A stretch of DNA of 64,000 bases from Rufibacter immobilis (GCF_003721565.1 NZ_RJJE01000001.1:372001-436000); one strand, 5' to 3'. Positions 15,613 through 24,244 are shown, counted from the stretch's first letter. Made by a program: numbers and translations. The notes: generated from the letters alone by a model not told the origin.

Positions 15613-16752
15613 ATGCAATTAAGCTATAACGAGAATCAACAAATGATTGCGGACATGGTCCGTGATTTTGGAGCAAAGTCCATTAAACCTGACATGATGA
15701 AATGGGATGAGTCTCAGGAGTTCCCCGTTCAGGTGTTCAAACAATTGGGCGAACTCGGATTAATGGGCGTTTTGGTCCCTCAGGAATACGGAGGCTCTGG
15801 TTTCGGGTACCCAGAATATGTTACAGCAATTGCAGAACTAGCAAAAATTGATGGATCAATTGGCTTATCCATGGCTGCGCATAATTCTCTCTGCACTGGC
15901 CATATCTTGCAGTTTGGCAATGAAGAACAAAAGAAGAAATGGCTCCCTAAACTTGCTAGTGCCGAATGGATTGGCGCTTGGGGACTTACTGAGCCCAATA
16001 CGGGATCTGACGCCGGCAATATGCGTACTGTTGCGGTAAGAGACGGAGACTATTGGGTATTGAATGGAGCCAAAAACTTTATTACCCACGGCAAGTCCGG
16101 CAATATAGCCGTAGTGATTGCCCGCACCGGTGAAGTTGGAGATTCCCATGCCATGACCGCATTTGTGATAGAAAAGCCAACCGAAGGATTCTACGCGGGC
16201 CGCAAAGAAGACAAATTGGGCATGCGGGCCTCAGAGACTACCGAACTTATCTTTGAGGACTGCCGCGTTCCTCATGAGAACATTTTGGGAGAGGTAGGCG
16301 AAGGATTCATCCAAGCTATGAAAGTTTTGGACGGGGGCAGAATTTCTATTGCGGCTCTGAGCTTAGGGATAGCCCAAGGTGCCTATGAAGCCGCCCTTGC
16401 TTATTCAAAAGAGCGCCACCAATTCAATAAACCTATCTCCCAGTTCCAAGGCATTGCTTTCAAGCTAGCCGACATGGCCACCGAGATTGAGGCAGCCGCT
16501 TTACTTACCTACAGGGCCGCGGCCATGAAGAGCCGGGGCGAAAATGTTAACAAAGAATCTGCCATGGCTAAATTATATGCTTCTGAAGTAAGTGTGCGGG
16601 TGGCTAATGAAGCAGTGCAAATCTTTGGTGGGTATGGCTATACCAAAGACTATCCTGCTGAGAAGTATTACCGTGATGCTAAGTTATGCACCATTGGTGA
16701 AGGTACTTCTGAAATTCAGAAACTTGTTATTTCCAGAGCTGTTTTAAAATAA
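15613..16752 (+). CDS. Acyl-CoA dehydrogenase
   Basis: 379 residues from the ATG at 15613. The in-frame ATG at 15574 would add 13 residues that no family member has, while MQLSYNENQQMIADMVRDF is the normal N-terminus. It is an FAD-dependent enzyme that introduces the trans-2 double bond in beta-oxidation. Landmarks are EPNTGSDAGNMRT (FAD and acyl-CoA contact), YWVLNGAKNFITHG, ERHQFNKPISQFQGI, VQIFGGYGYTKDYPAEKYYRDAK, and the C-terminal IGEGTSEIQKLVI. The catalytic Glu is expected in the YTKDYPAEK region for the short-chain type. The gene is divergent from the capsule operon and carries an operator-like palindrome upstream. Confidence 0.96.
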   Translation: MQLSYNENQQMIADMVRDFGAKSIKPDMMKWDESQEFPVQVFKQLGELGLMGVLVPQEYGGSGFGYPEYVTAIAELAKIDGSIGLSMAAHNSLCTGHILQFGNEEQKKKWLPKLASAEWIGAWGLTEPNTGSDAGNMRTVAVRDGDYWVLNGAKNFITHGKSGNIAVVIARTGEVGDSHAMTAFVIEKPTEGFYAGRKEDKLGMRASETTELIFEDCRVPHENILGEVGEGFIQAMKVLDGGRISIAALSLGIAQGAYEAALAYSKERHQFNKPISQFQGIAFKLADMATEIEAAALLTYRAAAMKSRGENVNKESAMAKLYASEVSVRVANEAVQIFGGYGYTKDYPAEKYYRDAKLCTIGEGTSEIQKLVISRAVLK

Positions 16753-16766
16753 TTGGGAATCAGGTA

Positions 16767-16797
16767 TTGACTGTGAGGATATTTGTAAATATCTTTG
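16767..16797 (+). promoter_or_regulatory. Promoter of rpsU
   Basis: TTG (16767-16769), 20 bases, TATCTTTG (16790-16797): an exact match to the Bacteroidota -33/-7 consensus. It lies 40 bases before the S21 start codon, giving a short leader. Confidence 0.8.
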
Positions 16798-16836
16798 CAC
16801 TCCTTAAAACAGTTGACTTTAAAAGCAATCAATTAT

Positions 16837-17031
16837 ATGATCATCATTAACGTAAAGGATAACGAGTCTGTAGACAAAGCCCTGAAGAGATTCAAAAAGA
16901 AATTTGAGAGAACTGGCGTGTTGAAACAACTGCGTGCAAGAACTTTCTTCCAGAAGCCTTCTGTAACAAAGAGAAAGCAGAAAGAAAGAGCTATTTACAA
17001 GCAACAGCTGTTCGCGAACGACAACTACTAG
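16837..17031 (+). CDS. rpsU: Ribosomal protein bS21
   Basis: 64 residues from the ATG at 16837. The ATG at 16795 lies at the promoter's expected transcription start and is not usable. MIIINVKDNESVDKALKRFKKKFERTGVLKQLRARTFFQKPSV followed by a basic tail is the standard Bacteroidota S21, a small-subunit protein near the anti-Shine-Dalgarno region of 16S rRNA. Bacteroidota ribosomes are known to occlude the anti-SD with bS21, bS18 and bS6. xerC follows after 74 bases that contain a hairpin with a U-tract overlapping its start codon. Confidence 0.97.
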   Translation: MIIINVKDNESVDKALKRFKKKFERTGVLKQLRARTFFQKPSVTKRKQKERAIYKQQLFANDNY

Positions 17032-17055
17032 TCGTTACTCCTAGATTTTACGTGG

Positions 17056-17120
17056 TAATTCCATAAATTAGTGGGTACCGCTCTCAAGCGGCTACTTATT
17101 AATTTATGGAATTATTTTTT
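17056..17120 (+). promoter_or_regulatory. Hairpin with U-tract enclosing the xerC start codon
   Basis: Perfect 15-bp outer arms TAATTCCATAAATTA (17056-17070) and TAATTTATGGAATTA (17100-17114) enclose an inner hairpin CCGCT-CTCA-AGCGG (17078-17091). They are followed at once by T6 (17115-17120). The ATG of xerC (17106-17108) lies within the right arm. The element looks like the rpsU terminator and also masks the xerC start in any read-through transcript. Confidence 0.65.
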
Positions 17121-17984
17121 AAGTACCTCCAGTACGAAAAGCGCTTCAGCCCGCACACCATTACCTCTTACCAAACGGATCTACATCAGTTCCAGGAGTA
17201 TTTGCAGGAGGTGTATCAGTTGGAAGACCTAAAGGTCGCAGATCATGCTATCATCCGCTCGTGGGTAGTCACGCTGGTTCAGAAAGAATTAGACAGCCGT
17301 ACCATCCACCGTAAAATTGCTTCTTTACGGTCTTATTACCGTTTCTTAGTGCAGCGCGGGCTATTGGAAACCAATCCAACCCTCCGCATAAAAGCCCCCA
17401 AGCTAGCCAAGAAGCTTCCCGCCTTTATTCCTGAAGATGCGTTCACCCAACTGCTTGACCAAAGTGAATTCACTACCGATTTCAAGGGCCAACGAGAAAG
17501 GCTTATCTTAGAGTTGCTGTATGGAACAGGTATGCGTCTGGCAGAACTCACCACTCTACAGTTAGAGGACATCAACTTAGCGGCCAGCACCTTAAAAGTG
17601 CTGGGCAAAGGGAACAAAGAACGGATTCTACCCCTGAATGCCTCCTTGATCAATGCCCTCTCCCACTACCTGCAACTGCGCAGTGCTACTTTTCCCAATA
17701 ACAATTCTTCTTTTCTCTTCGTTACGGATAAAGAGGCCCCACTCTACCCCAAGTATGTGTACAGGGTGGTAAAAAAGTACATCAGCACGGTGTCTACCGC
17801 TAACAAAAATAGCCCGCACGTGCTACGTCACTCTTTTGCTACGCACTTACTCAACAGAGGGGCAGATTTGGGTGCCATCAAGGATTTGCTGGGCCACGCC
17901 AGTTTGGCGGCAACGCAAGTCTATACGCATAATTCGATTGAGAAACTCAAAGCTATTTTTGAGAAAGCTCATCCCAAAGCTTAA
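17106..17984 (+). CDS. xerC: Tyrosine recombinase XerC/XerD family
   Basis: 292 residues, the size of Xer recombinases that resolve chromosome dimers at dif with FtsK. The SAM-like N-terminal domain (FFKYLQYEKRFSPHTITSYQTDLHQF) begins right at the start codon. Catalytic residues are visible: Arg in GTGMRLAEL, Lys in LGKGNKERILPL, HVLRHSFATHLLNRGADL (His-x-x-Arg), His in LLGHASL, and the nucleophile Tyr in ATQVYTHNS. Position between rpsU and hpf is the conserved arrangement in this phylum. The start codon is buried in a hairpin, which may keep expression low. Assignment to XerC rather than XerD is by synteny. Confidence 0.93.
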   Translation: MELFFKYLQYEKRFSPHTITSYQTDLHQFQEYLQEVYQLEDLKVADHAIIRSWVVTLVQKELDSRTIHRKIASLRSYYRFLVQRGLLETNPTLRIKAPKLAKKLPAFIPEDAFTQLLDQSEFTTDFKGQRERLILELLYGTGMRLAELTTLQLEDINLAASTLKVLGKGNKERILPLNASLINALSHYLQLRSATFPNNNSSFLFVTDKEAPLYPKYVYRVVKKYISTVSTANKNSPHVLRHSFATHLLNRGADLGAIKDLLGHASLAATQVYTHNSIEKLKAIFEKAHPKA

Positions 17985-18010
17985 TTCGTATCACCCTAAA
18001 GAAGTAAACT

Positions 18011-18310
18011 ATGAAACTGCAAATCCGATCTGTACACTTTACCGCAGACCAAAGCCTGTTAGACTTCCTGCAGAAGAAAATTGACAAGCTGGACACATTC
18101 TTTGACCGCATTGTAAGTGGCGAAGTGGTATTGCGTGTACAAAAACCTGAGTCACATGACAACAAACTGGTGGAGCTGAAACTCTTTGTGCCTGGTGCAA
18201 CCCTGTTCTGCAAAGAAGAAGCCGGTACCTTTGAGACAGCTACTGATAAAGCCATAGAAGACATGAAGAAGCAGCTGATCAGATACAAAGACAAACTGAC
18301 CACGCACTAA
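18011..18310 (+). CDS. hpf: Ribosome hibernation-promoting factor, short form (HPF/RaiA family)
   Basis: 99 residues, the short form lacking the dimerising C-terminal domain. MKLQIRSVHFTADQSLLDFLQKKIDKLDTFFDRI and the following strand pattern, plus ATDKAIEDMKKQLIRYKDKL, match the beta-alpha-beta-beta-beta-alpha fold that blocks the mRNA and tRNA sites of the idle 30S subunit. It lies 26 bases after xerC and is probably transcribed with it. In many Bacteroidota tRNA genes and tuf follow; here the convergent metK follows, so the synteny ends at this point. Confidence 0.93.
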   Translation: MKLQIRSVHFTADQSLLDFLQKKIDKLDTFFDRIVSGEVVLRVQKPESHDNKLVELKLFVPGATLFCKEEAGTFETATDKAIEDMKKQLIRYKDKLTTH

Positions 18311-18329
18311 GCGCTAGTCTATATAAATA

Positions 18330-18378
18330 AAAAGAGCCCCGTTTAGGGGCTCTTTTCGTAAAAACAGGCGCTAAACGC
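18330..18378. terminator. Compound hairpin terminator between hpf and metK (repeat family member)
   Basis: AAAAGAGCCCC-GTTTA-GGGGCTCTTTT (18330-18356) is a bidirectional terminator whose loop and right arm are the start of a dispersed-repeat copy. That copy continues to AACAGGCGCTAAACGC at 18378. The genes converge here, so it serves both. Confidence 0.85.
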
Positions 18379-18385
18379 AAACTCC

Positions 18386-19690
18386 CTATAAAGAGAAAGC
18401 AGCCTTGATTTTATCTACGTAATCTAGTTTCTCCCAAGTGAAGGTTTCAAACTCACGTACCTCTGTGGCACCGTTTACCAGATACTCCACTTTCTTCACG
18501 CTAGACTCACGGCCCATGTGTCCGTAGGCGGCGGTTTCAGAGAAAATAGGGTTCTGCAACCCGAAACGCTTCACAATATCATACGGGCGCATCTCAAACA
18601 GCTCATTCACTTTGTTCGCAATCTCGCCATCTGTCATGGTTTCTCCGTTCGCGCCTTTCACTTTGGTGGTACCGTAAGTAGTCACGTACAGACCTACTGG
18701 CTCAGCTACTCCAATCGCATACGCCACCTGTACCAATACTTGGTCTGCCACCCCGGCGGCTACCAGGTTTTTGGCAATATGGCGGGCCGCATACGCCGCA
18801 GAACGGTCTACTTTTGAGGAATCTTTTCCAGAGAAAGCACCTCCGCCGTGGGCTCCTTTCCCGCCGAACGTGTCAACAATGATCTTACGGCCGGTTAAGC
18901 CAGTATCTCCGTGCGGACCGCCAATCACGAATTTACCGGTTGGGTTAATGTGGTAGGTAATGTCTCCGGCGAATAAGTCTGCAGTACGCTGCGGCAATTT
19001 GCTTTTCACGCGCGGGAGCAGAATATTGAGTACGTCTTCCTTGATTTTAGCCACCATCTTCTCCTCGGCCTGCTTAGAAGCTGCCCGATCATTGGCATCA
19101 GATGCCTCAAACTCATCATGCTGGGTAGAGATCACAATGGTGTCAATCTTCTCCGGCACGTGGTTGTCTGAGTAGCGAATGGTTACCTGTGACTTGGCAT
19201 CCGGGCGCAGGTACGTCATTTCTTTTTCTTCCTTCCGGATGGCGGCTAGTTCTTTCAGCAGCAGGTGCGAGATCTCCAGCGCCAACGGCATATAGCTGTC
19301 CGTTTCATTGGTGGCATAGCCGAACATCATGCCCTGGTCACCAGCTCCCTGATCTTCTGGGTTCTCGCGCTCCACACCTTGGTTAATGTCACCGGACTGC
19401 TCATGGATGGCAGAAATCACCCCACAGGCCTCAGCGTCAAACTTATATTCTGACTTGGTGTAGCCAATGCGGCGGATTACCTCGCGGGCCACCTTCTGCA
19501 CGTCTACGTACGCAGATGATTTCACCTCGCCACTCAGCACCACCAAGCCGGTAGTTACCAATGTTTCACACGCCACCTTAGACTGAGGATCTTGCTTCAG
19601 GAACTCGTCTAACAGGGCGTCAGAGATTTGATCGGCTACTTTATCCGGATGTCCTTCCGATACCGACTCAGATGTAAAAAGATAAGGCAT
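18386..19690 (-). CDS. metK: S-adenosylmethionine synthetase
   Basis: 434 residues. It makes S-adenosylmethionine from methionine and ATP. Landmarks are [25 protein letters not shown] at the N-terminus, [21 protein letters not shown], the P-loop-like [21 protein letters not shown], and [22 protein letters not shown] with conserved Lys and Asp. It is about 50 residues longer than the E. coli enzyme. The extra length sits in a charged insertion around 190-240 ([18 protein letters not shown] region), normal for Bacteroidota. A -7 element TAATTTTG lies about 55 bases upstream. I see no riboswitch fold in the leader. Confidence 0.97.
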   Translation of the reverse strand: MPYLFTSESVSEGHPDKVADQISDALLDEFLKQDPQSKVACETLVTTGLVVLSGEVKSSAYVDVQKVAREVIRRIGYTKSEYKFDAEACGVISAIHEQSGDINQGVERENPEDQGAGDQGMMFGYATNETDSYMPLALEISHLLLKELAAIRKEEKEMTYLRPDAKSQVTIRYSDNHVPEKIDTIVISTQHDEFEASDANDRAASKQAEEKMVAKIKEDVLNILLPRVKSKLPQRTADLFAGDITYHINPTGKFVIGGPHGDTGLTGRKIIVDTFGGKGAHGGGAFSGKDSSKVDRSAAYAARHIAKNLVAAGVADQVLVQVAYAIGVAEPVGLYVTTYGTTKVKGANGETMTDGEIANKVNELFEMRPYDIVKRFGLQNPIFSETAAYGHMGRESSVKKVEYLVNGATEVREFETFTWEKLDYVDKIKAAFSL

Positions 19691-19744
19691 TATCTACTGT
19701 TTTATTACAACGACAAGGCGGTACCGCAGGTGGTCCGCAAGAGA

Positions 19745-19752
19745 CAAAATTA
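19745..19752 (-). promoter_or_regulatory. Possible -7 element for metK
   Basis: Minus-strand TAATTTTG fits TAnnTTTG, 55 bases before the start codon. No TTG at the right distance is visible, so this is a half match only. Confidence 0.3.
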
Positions 19753-19794
19753 GTCTAATTGAGGGAGATGTGAAAGCATGCGGGGCAAATCAAA

Positions 19795-19882
19795 TTTAGG
19801 GGCAGCCGTTTCTTGCTTTCTTCCTAAGAAATAGACTGCTTTCTACTTTTGGTTCAATTCTGGAAAAACGGCTGCTAAACGC
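19795..19882. repeat. Split copy of the dispersed hairpin repeat
   Basis: The left arm TTTAGGGGCAGCCGTTT (from 19796) and right arm AAAAACGGCTGCTAAACGC (to 19882) are family arms separated by about 50 unrelated bases. The right part, read on the minus strand as GCGTTTAGCAGCCGTTTTTC plus CAGAATTG, is an asymmetric copy. It lies between the divergent metK and PAP2 genes, so it is not at a gene end. Confidence 0.6.
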
Positions 19883-19996
19883 ATTTACTTTATGCAATGG
19901 CGCCCAATACCGCTCCTGTACCTGCCCAGAAACTTTTTCCCCACCTGCCCGTTTCAGAAGCATCTTACAATAATTATTCAGTCCATTCATCCAACT

Positions 19997-20821
19997 ATGA
20001 AAAAATACATTTATACGCTTGTCTTGAGTGTTTTCACGTTCACTCATTCGTTTGCACAATCTTCTTCTCCTTATAAAACTTCTTTCAAGGTTGATGCCCC
20101 TGTTACGGTAGCAGGCATGGGCTTAAGTGGCCTGGGGCTGTACCTCATGCAGCAGAAAGACCCTTTCACTGACATAGAAGCAGAAAACCTTAACAGGAAT
20201 GATGTCAATGGCTTTGACCGGTTCTCTGCCGGAAACCATAGCAAGAGTGCTAAGAAAGCTAGTGATATGGTTTTGTACAGCTCCTTGGCAGCTCCGGCAT
20301 TATTGCTTTTTGACAAAGATATCAGCCAGAATGGCGGTCAGTTGCTCGCACTTTATGTAGAAACCATGTCTATTACAGGTACGCTTTTCACCTTGGGTTC
20401 GGCGGCTTTTCCTAGGGCAAGACCATTAACTTATAGTAAAAATCGCAATGAAGTTCCTTTGAGTGAGCTGACAAGAGCCAATGCACAGAACTCTTTCTTT
20501 GCCGGGCATACGGCTGCGGTGTCTACTATCTCGTTCTTCACCGCCAAGGTGTTCCATGACTACAACCCAGATTCACCGGCGCGTCCGTTTGTGTGGGCCG
20601 GGGCCGCCATTGTGCCTGCAGCAGTAGGTTATCTGCGCTTAGAGGCTGGTAAACACTTCTTGAGCGACAACTTGATAGGGTATGGCGTTGGGGCAGCCGT
20701 GGGTATTTTGGTACCGCAGCTGCACAAGAAAAGCAATGCCAGCGGCCTCTCTATTACACCTAGTGTGATTCCGGTATTGGGCCAGAACCTGGATGGGGTA
20801 TCGCTTCGGTATAAGTTCTGA
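19997..20821 (+). CDS. PAP2-family phosphatase, first of a tandem pair
   Basis: 274 residues from the ATG at 19997. The upstream ATG at 19892 falls within the repeat-bearing gap, while MKKYIYTLVLSVFTFTHSFAQ is a clean signal peptide. PAP2/haloperoxidase motifs are degenerate but present: RARPLTYSK (motif 1), FFAGHTAA (motif 2, Ala for the usual Ser), and YLRLEAGKHFLSDNLIG (motif 3, with His and Asp). This family removes phosphate from lipids such as phosphatidate or undecaprenyl pyrophosphate on the outer side of the membrane. The stop overlaps the ATG of the second copy (TGATG), implying coupled translation. Hydrophobic stretches are moderate, so an outer-membrane or periplasmic place is possible. 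Confidence 0.85.
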   Translation: MKKYIYTLVLSVFTFTHSFAQSSSPYKTSFKVDAPVTVAGMGLSGLGLYLMQQKDPFTDIEAENLNRNDVNGFDRFSAGNHSKSAKKASDMVLYSSLAAPALLLFDKDISQNGGQLLALYVETMSITGTLFTLGSAAFPRARPLTYSKNRNEVPLSELTRANAQNSFFAGHTAAVSTISFFTAKVFHDYNPDSPARPFVWAGAAIVPAAVGYLRLEAGKHFLSDNLIGYGVGAAVGILVPQLHKKSNASGLSITPSVIPVLGQNLDGVSLRYKF

Positions 20822-21660
20822 TGAAATCGCTCTTTGCAAAGTATTGGGCAGTTTTAGGCTTGTTTTGGGTAGGTGCGGTAGTGTCTCCGCCAGTACAGGC
20901 ACAAGACACGCCACGTCTTTACCACACAGACTTGCTGCGCGACGGGCTTATCACGGCAGGCGGAGTGACCATGGCCGTAACAGGTTCTGTACTTCTGAGC
21001 AACAAGACGCCGTTGACAATAACAGATCTTGCCTCCTTTGACAAAAGCCAAGTGAACAAGTTTGACCGTTGGGCGGCCGGAAACTTCAGCCAGAAAGCCA
21101 AAGATGCCAGTGATGTCTTCTTCTATACCTCGTACGGCCTGCCGTTGCTTTTCCTGGCAGACCAAAAAGCGGTCCCGCATGCGAAGGACATCTATTTTAT
21201 GTATGCCGAAACCATTTCTCTGGCTGGAGGAATTTATGCTCTTACCGCTGGTTTAACCAACCGGAAGCGGCCAAATGTGTATGCCACTCAGGCGCCTTTG
21301 GAGGAACGCTTGCACAAGTATGCAAAGAACTCCTTCTTTGCCGGACATACCGCCGCAACCGCCAGCGTCACGTTCTTTACGGCCAAAGTTTTCCATGACC
21401 TTCACCCAAATTCGCCCTGGCGCCCCGTGGTATGGGGAGCGGCCGCGGCTTTCCCGGCTACGGTAGGGTATCTCCGCCTGCGGGCCGGAAAACATTTCTT
21501 GAGCGACAACATCATTGGCTACGCCCTAGGAGCCAGCATAGGGATTCTGGTGCCAGAACTGCATAAAAGGAGCCAAGAAACCAGTTGGAGCTTGGTTCCT
21601 GCCTCTGAACAGGCCGCTGGCGAACCATTACAGGGCATTTCCTTCACGAAACGTTTTTAA
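20821..21660 (+). CDS. PAP2-family phosphatase, second of a tandem pair
   Basis: 279 residues, clearly a duplicate of the preceding gene. The strings FFAGHTAA, FFTAKVFHD, VGYLRL-AGKHFLSDN-IGY and GILVP-LHK occur in both in the same order. A signal peptide is visible (MKSLFAKYWAVLGLFWVGAVVSPPVQAQ). Motif 1 is NRKRPNVYA, motif 2 FFAGHTAA, and motif 3 YLRLRAGKHFLSD. Divergence is greatest in the N-terminal third and the tail, so the pair may have different substrates. The genes share one transcript and end at a cluster of hairpins facing the convergent peptidase gene. Confidence 0.87.
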   Translation: MKSLFAKYWAVLGLFWVGAVVSPPVQAQDTPRLYHTDLLRDGLITAGGVTMAVTGSVLLSNKTPLTITDLASFDKSQVNKFDRWAAGNFSQKAKDASDVFFYTSYGLPLLFLADQKAVPHAKDIYFMYAETISLAGGIYALTAGLTNRKRPNVYATQAPLEERLHKYAKNSFFAGHTAATASVTFFTAKVFHDLHPNSPWRPVVWGAAAAFPATVGYLRLRAGKHFLSDNIIGYALGASIGILVPELHKRSQETSWSLVPASEQAAGEPLQGISFTKRF

Positions 21661-21673
21661 CCTAATTTTGAAA

Positions 21674-21735
21674 AAAGAGGCTCTAAACAGGACCGCCAGC
21701 TATAGGTAGCTGGCGGTCCTGTTTAGAGCCTCTTT
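21674..21735. repeat. Inside-out palindrome built from repeat arms
   Basis: Perfect 27-bp arms (21674-21700 and 21709-21735) with an 8-base loop. The outer part is the repeat arm AAAGAGGCTCTAAAC / GTTTAGAGCCTCTTT; the inner part AGGACCGCCAGC / GCTGGCGGTCCT is locus-specific. This is the reverse nesting of the copies at 45244, 48402 and 54705. It acts as a terminator after the second PAP2 gene. Confidence 0.8.
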
Positions 21736-21757
21736 GGCTTTGGCTTTCACTCTGCCG

Positions 21758-21809
21758 CGTTCTGCGTTTAGGGCCTCTTTTTGGAAAAAGAGGCCCTAAA
21801 CGCAGAACG
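21758..21809. repeat. Dispersed hairpin repeat, perfect copy
   Basis: CGTTCTGCGTTTAGGGCCTC and its exact complement around TTTTTGGAAAAA. It is the second hairpin in the convergent gap, probably the terminator of the S9 peptidase gene. The stem GGCCTC/GAGGCC shows a base-pair change relative to the GGGCTC and GGGCCG copies. Confidence 0.9.
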
Positions 21810-21838
21810 GGTTACTTTTCTTCAGGCCCTTTTGATCA

Positions 21839-24211
21839 TTATCTCCGGAGATTGGTTTCAAAGAGTTTGAGAATACGCTTGTACTCATCGGTCCAACTGG
21901 AAGGTTCTACAAAGCCATGATCCTCTACCGGGTAAACGGCCAGTTCCCAATTGTCTTTCCCTAACTCTATCAACCGCTGACTCAACCGCACAATATCCTG
22001 AAAGTGGACGTTGGTATCTACCATGCCGTGGCACATGAGCAAAGCTCCTTTCAAGCCTTCAGCATAATATATAGGTGAGCTTCGGACGTAGGCCAAACTG
22101 TCTGCCTGGGGCTCATTCAAGATGTTGGAGGTATAGCCATGGTTGTAATGAGCCCAGTCTGTGACGGAACGTAATGCGGCCCCGGCGGCAAATACATCTG
22201 GTTGGGTGAACATGGCCATTAGGGTAATAAAACCGCCGTAAGACCCACCGTAAATCCCGATGCGTTTTGGATCAACGCCATGTTTCTCCACCAAGAAGTT
22301 GGCTCCGTCTACGTGATCGCTCAGGTCTTTTCCGCCCATGTGCCGGTAAATACCCGTACGCCAATCTCTACCATACCCTGCGCTCCCCCGGTAATCAATA
22401 TCTAAGACGGTGTACCCCTTGTCTACCAAAAGATTATGGAACATGAATTCTCTGAAGTAAGAGCTCCACCACTTATGGGCATTCTGCAAATATCCGGCTC
22501 CGTGCACAAAAATCACGGCAGGCCCCGCTCCAGTCGCATTGGCCGGTTTATACAAGCGAGCGTGCACATCGGCCCCGTCCGTCGCTTTGAAGGTGATCAC
22601 CTCCGGGTCTCGCCACGGGTAACTATTGAATTCCGATGTGGTTGAATGCGTGATCTGTGTGGGTTTGGCCCCGGGCTTATTGTCCATGAGGTAGAGTTCC
22701 CAAGGCTTATTTGTGTACGAGTACCGAACGGCCAGTTTCTTCTCATCTGGCGACATGGTTACTTCATGGCCTCCCGTCATATGGGTAATCTGTTCCATCT
22801 TACCCCCATTCAAAAGCATACGGTAGAAATGCTGCTCCCCGGGGTGCACCTGATTGGTAGTGAGGTACCAGTACTTTTTATCCTGAGCCATTTGCACGCT
22901 CTGCACCTCAAACGTACCGCTGGTTAGCGCAGTTTTCTTTCCGGTAGAAGCGTTAACCGTATACAAGTGCGCATATCCGCTTTCCTCTGACACAAACCAG
23001 ACGCTCTCATTGTCTGGCATCCAACCTATTTCACCGGGGCCATACCCGTTGATCCAAGCTTCGTCATGCTGTCGGGCCAATTCTTTTAAGGCACGAGTGC
23101 CCGGATCAAAAGCCAAAATCCAGCGGTCTTTGTTATCCTGTGATCTTGCTACCAACACGGCCTTTTTACCATCTCCTGAGTAATACGGGCCAAACATTAT
23201 CACTTTTCTAGCTTCTGCCGTAGAACGTCCTGCCTCCGCAGTAGCTTGCCCGCTTATGCGTTGATAGCCTGGTTTGTCTTGTATGCCTGAAAGTTCTTTG
23301 AAAGAGATGGTATAGGTGGTGTCTAGCTGTGTATCATATACCCCCATTTCATAAGTAGCCTGCACTGCCCCCACCTTGGTTCTGGTAGGAATGTCTTCTG
23401 TGTAGCCAGAAGCTGTCACATAATTAGGCACCTGCGCCACTTTACTGTTCGCTGGCCGGGCGACCAACCGGTACGTGATGAACCTCCCGTTGGGACTCAG
23501 TACTATATTGTCTACTGATTTATCCTCTGTATAAATTTCTTTGGGCTTGCTCTTGGCATTCTCCTTCTGCACCAGTCGCTGCTGTTTCCGCTCTTCTTCT
23601 CTTTTTTGAACAATTACCAGCAGCTCACGCTGTTGTTCCCGCAGAAATAATTCCTGCTTATCTTTGATTAGATCTGGATCGGCAGGCTTTCGTCCTTTCC
23701 TGAAATCTGTCAATTGCCGAGTTTGGCCATTGCCAACATTCCAGGCATATAGGTTACCGTCTTTCAAGTAAGTTACTTCCTGCTCATCAAACGTAAAGCT
23801 GGGAGAAGATTCACGTTCAACCGTCTTGGTAAGTTGCTTCAGTTTTCCAGACTTCACCTCCACCAGAAACAGGTCCCCTCCCCTTTCATACAGTCTATGG
23901 GTTCTCTTCTGGTTATACACCCCGCCCGGAGTAAGTAATTTTTTACGAGCTGCCGCTGCTACCTTGGTAGGCTTGCCCCCATTTGCCGCTACAGAGTAGA
24001 GTGAATCTTTCCTCCCTCTCTCTGGGTTCCACTGGAAATACACCTGCTTGCTGTCATCTGACCAGTAAATATTGCTAGGCGAGGATCCAATCCACTGTGC
24101 AGGATCCCGCATTATTTTCTCTACCGTAAGGGTAGGGCTGGTTTGGGCGTGACAAACAGCGAATGAGCAAACCAAATAAAAAAGAAGCACACAAGTAACT
24201 ACATATTTCAT
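21839..24211 (-). CDS. S9-family prolyl oligopeptidase / dipeptidyl-peptidase
   Basis: 790 residues with a signal peptide (VTCVLLFYLVCSFAVCHAQ) and a long N-terminal beta-propeller with repeated strand patterns (YWSDDSKQVYFQWNPE and GWMPDNESVWFVSEESGYAHLY). The C-terminal alpha/beta-hydrolase domain has Ser in GGSYGGF (near 662), Asp in HGMVDTNVHF (near 731) and His in EDHGF (near 763). It should cleave dipeptides or short peptides after Pro or similar residues in the periplasm. It lies downstream of the SusC/SusD/DUF1735 set on the same strand, but a 477-base gap and two long palindromes stand between, so a functional link (peptide uptake) is only suggestive. Confidence 0.95.
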   Translation of the reverse strand: MKYVVTCVLLFYLVCSFAVCHAQTSPTLTVEKIMRDPAQWIGSSPSNIYWSDDSKQVYFQWNPERGRKDSLYSVAANGGKPTKVAAAARKKLLTPGGVYNQKRTHRLYERGGDLFLVEVKSGKLKQLTKTVERESSPSFTFDEQEVTYLKDGNLYAWNVGNGQTRQLTDFRKGRKPADPDLIKDKQELFLREQQRELLVIVQKREEERKQQRLVQKENAKSKPKEIYTEDKSVDNIVLSPNGRFITYRLVARPANSKVAQVPNYVTASGYTEDIPTRTKVGAVQATYEMGVYDTQLDTTYTISFKELSGIQDKPGYQRISGQATAEAGRSTAEARKVIMFGPYYSGDGKKAVLVARSQDNKDRWILAFDPGTRALKELARQHDEAWINGYGPGEIGWMPDNESVWFVSEESGYAHLYTVNASTGKKTALTSGTFEVQSVQMAQDKKYWYLTTNQVHPGEQHFYRMLLNGGKMEQITHMTGGHEVTMSPDEKKLAVRYSYTNKPWELYLMDNKPGAKPTQITHSTTSEFNSYPWRDPEVITFKATDGADVHARLYKPANATGAGPAVIFVHGAGYLQNAHKWWSSYFREFMFHNLLVDKGYTVLDIDYRGSAGYGRDWRTGIYRHMGGKDLSDHVDGANFLVEKHGVDPKRIGIYGGSYGGFITLMAMFTQPDVFAAGAALRSVTDWAHYNHGYTSNILNEPQADSLAYVRSSPIYYAEGLKGALLMCHGMVDTNVHFQDIVRLSQRLIELGKDNWELAVYPVEDHGFVEPSSWTDEYKRILKLFETNLRR

Positions 24212-24244
24212 AGATCACATTATAATTAGAACAATTTCTTATAA

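Noticed and set aside
18311-18385. tRNA genes after hpf
   Set aside because: This gene order in Bacteroidota often continues with tRNAs and tuf, but the gap is only a terminator and metK follows in the opposite direction.
19691-19796. SAM riboswitch upstream of metK
   Set aside because: The leader is short and shows none of the paired elements of SAM-I or SAM-II that I can recognise by eye.
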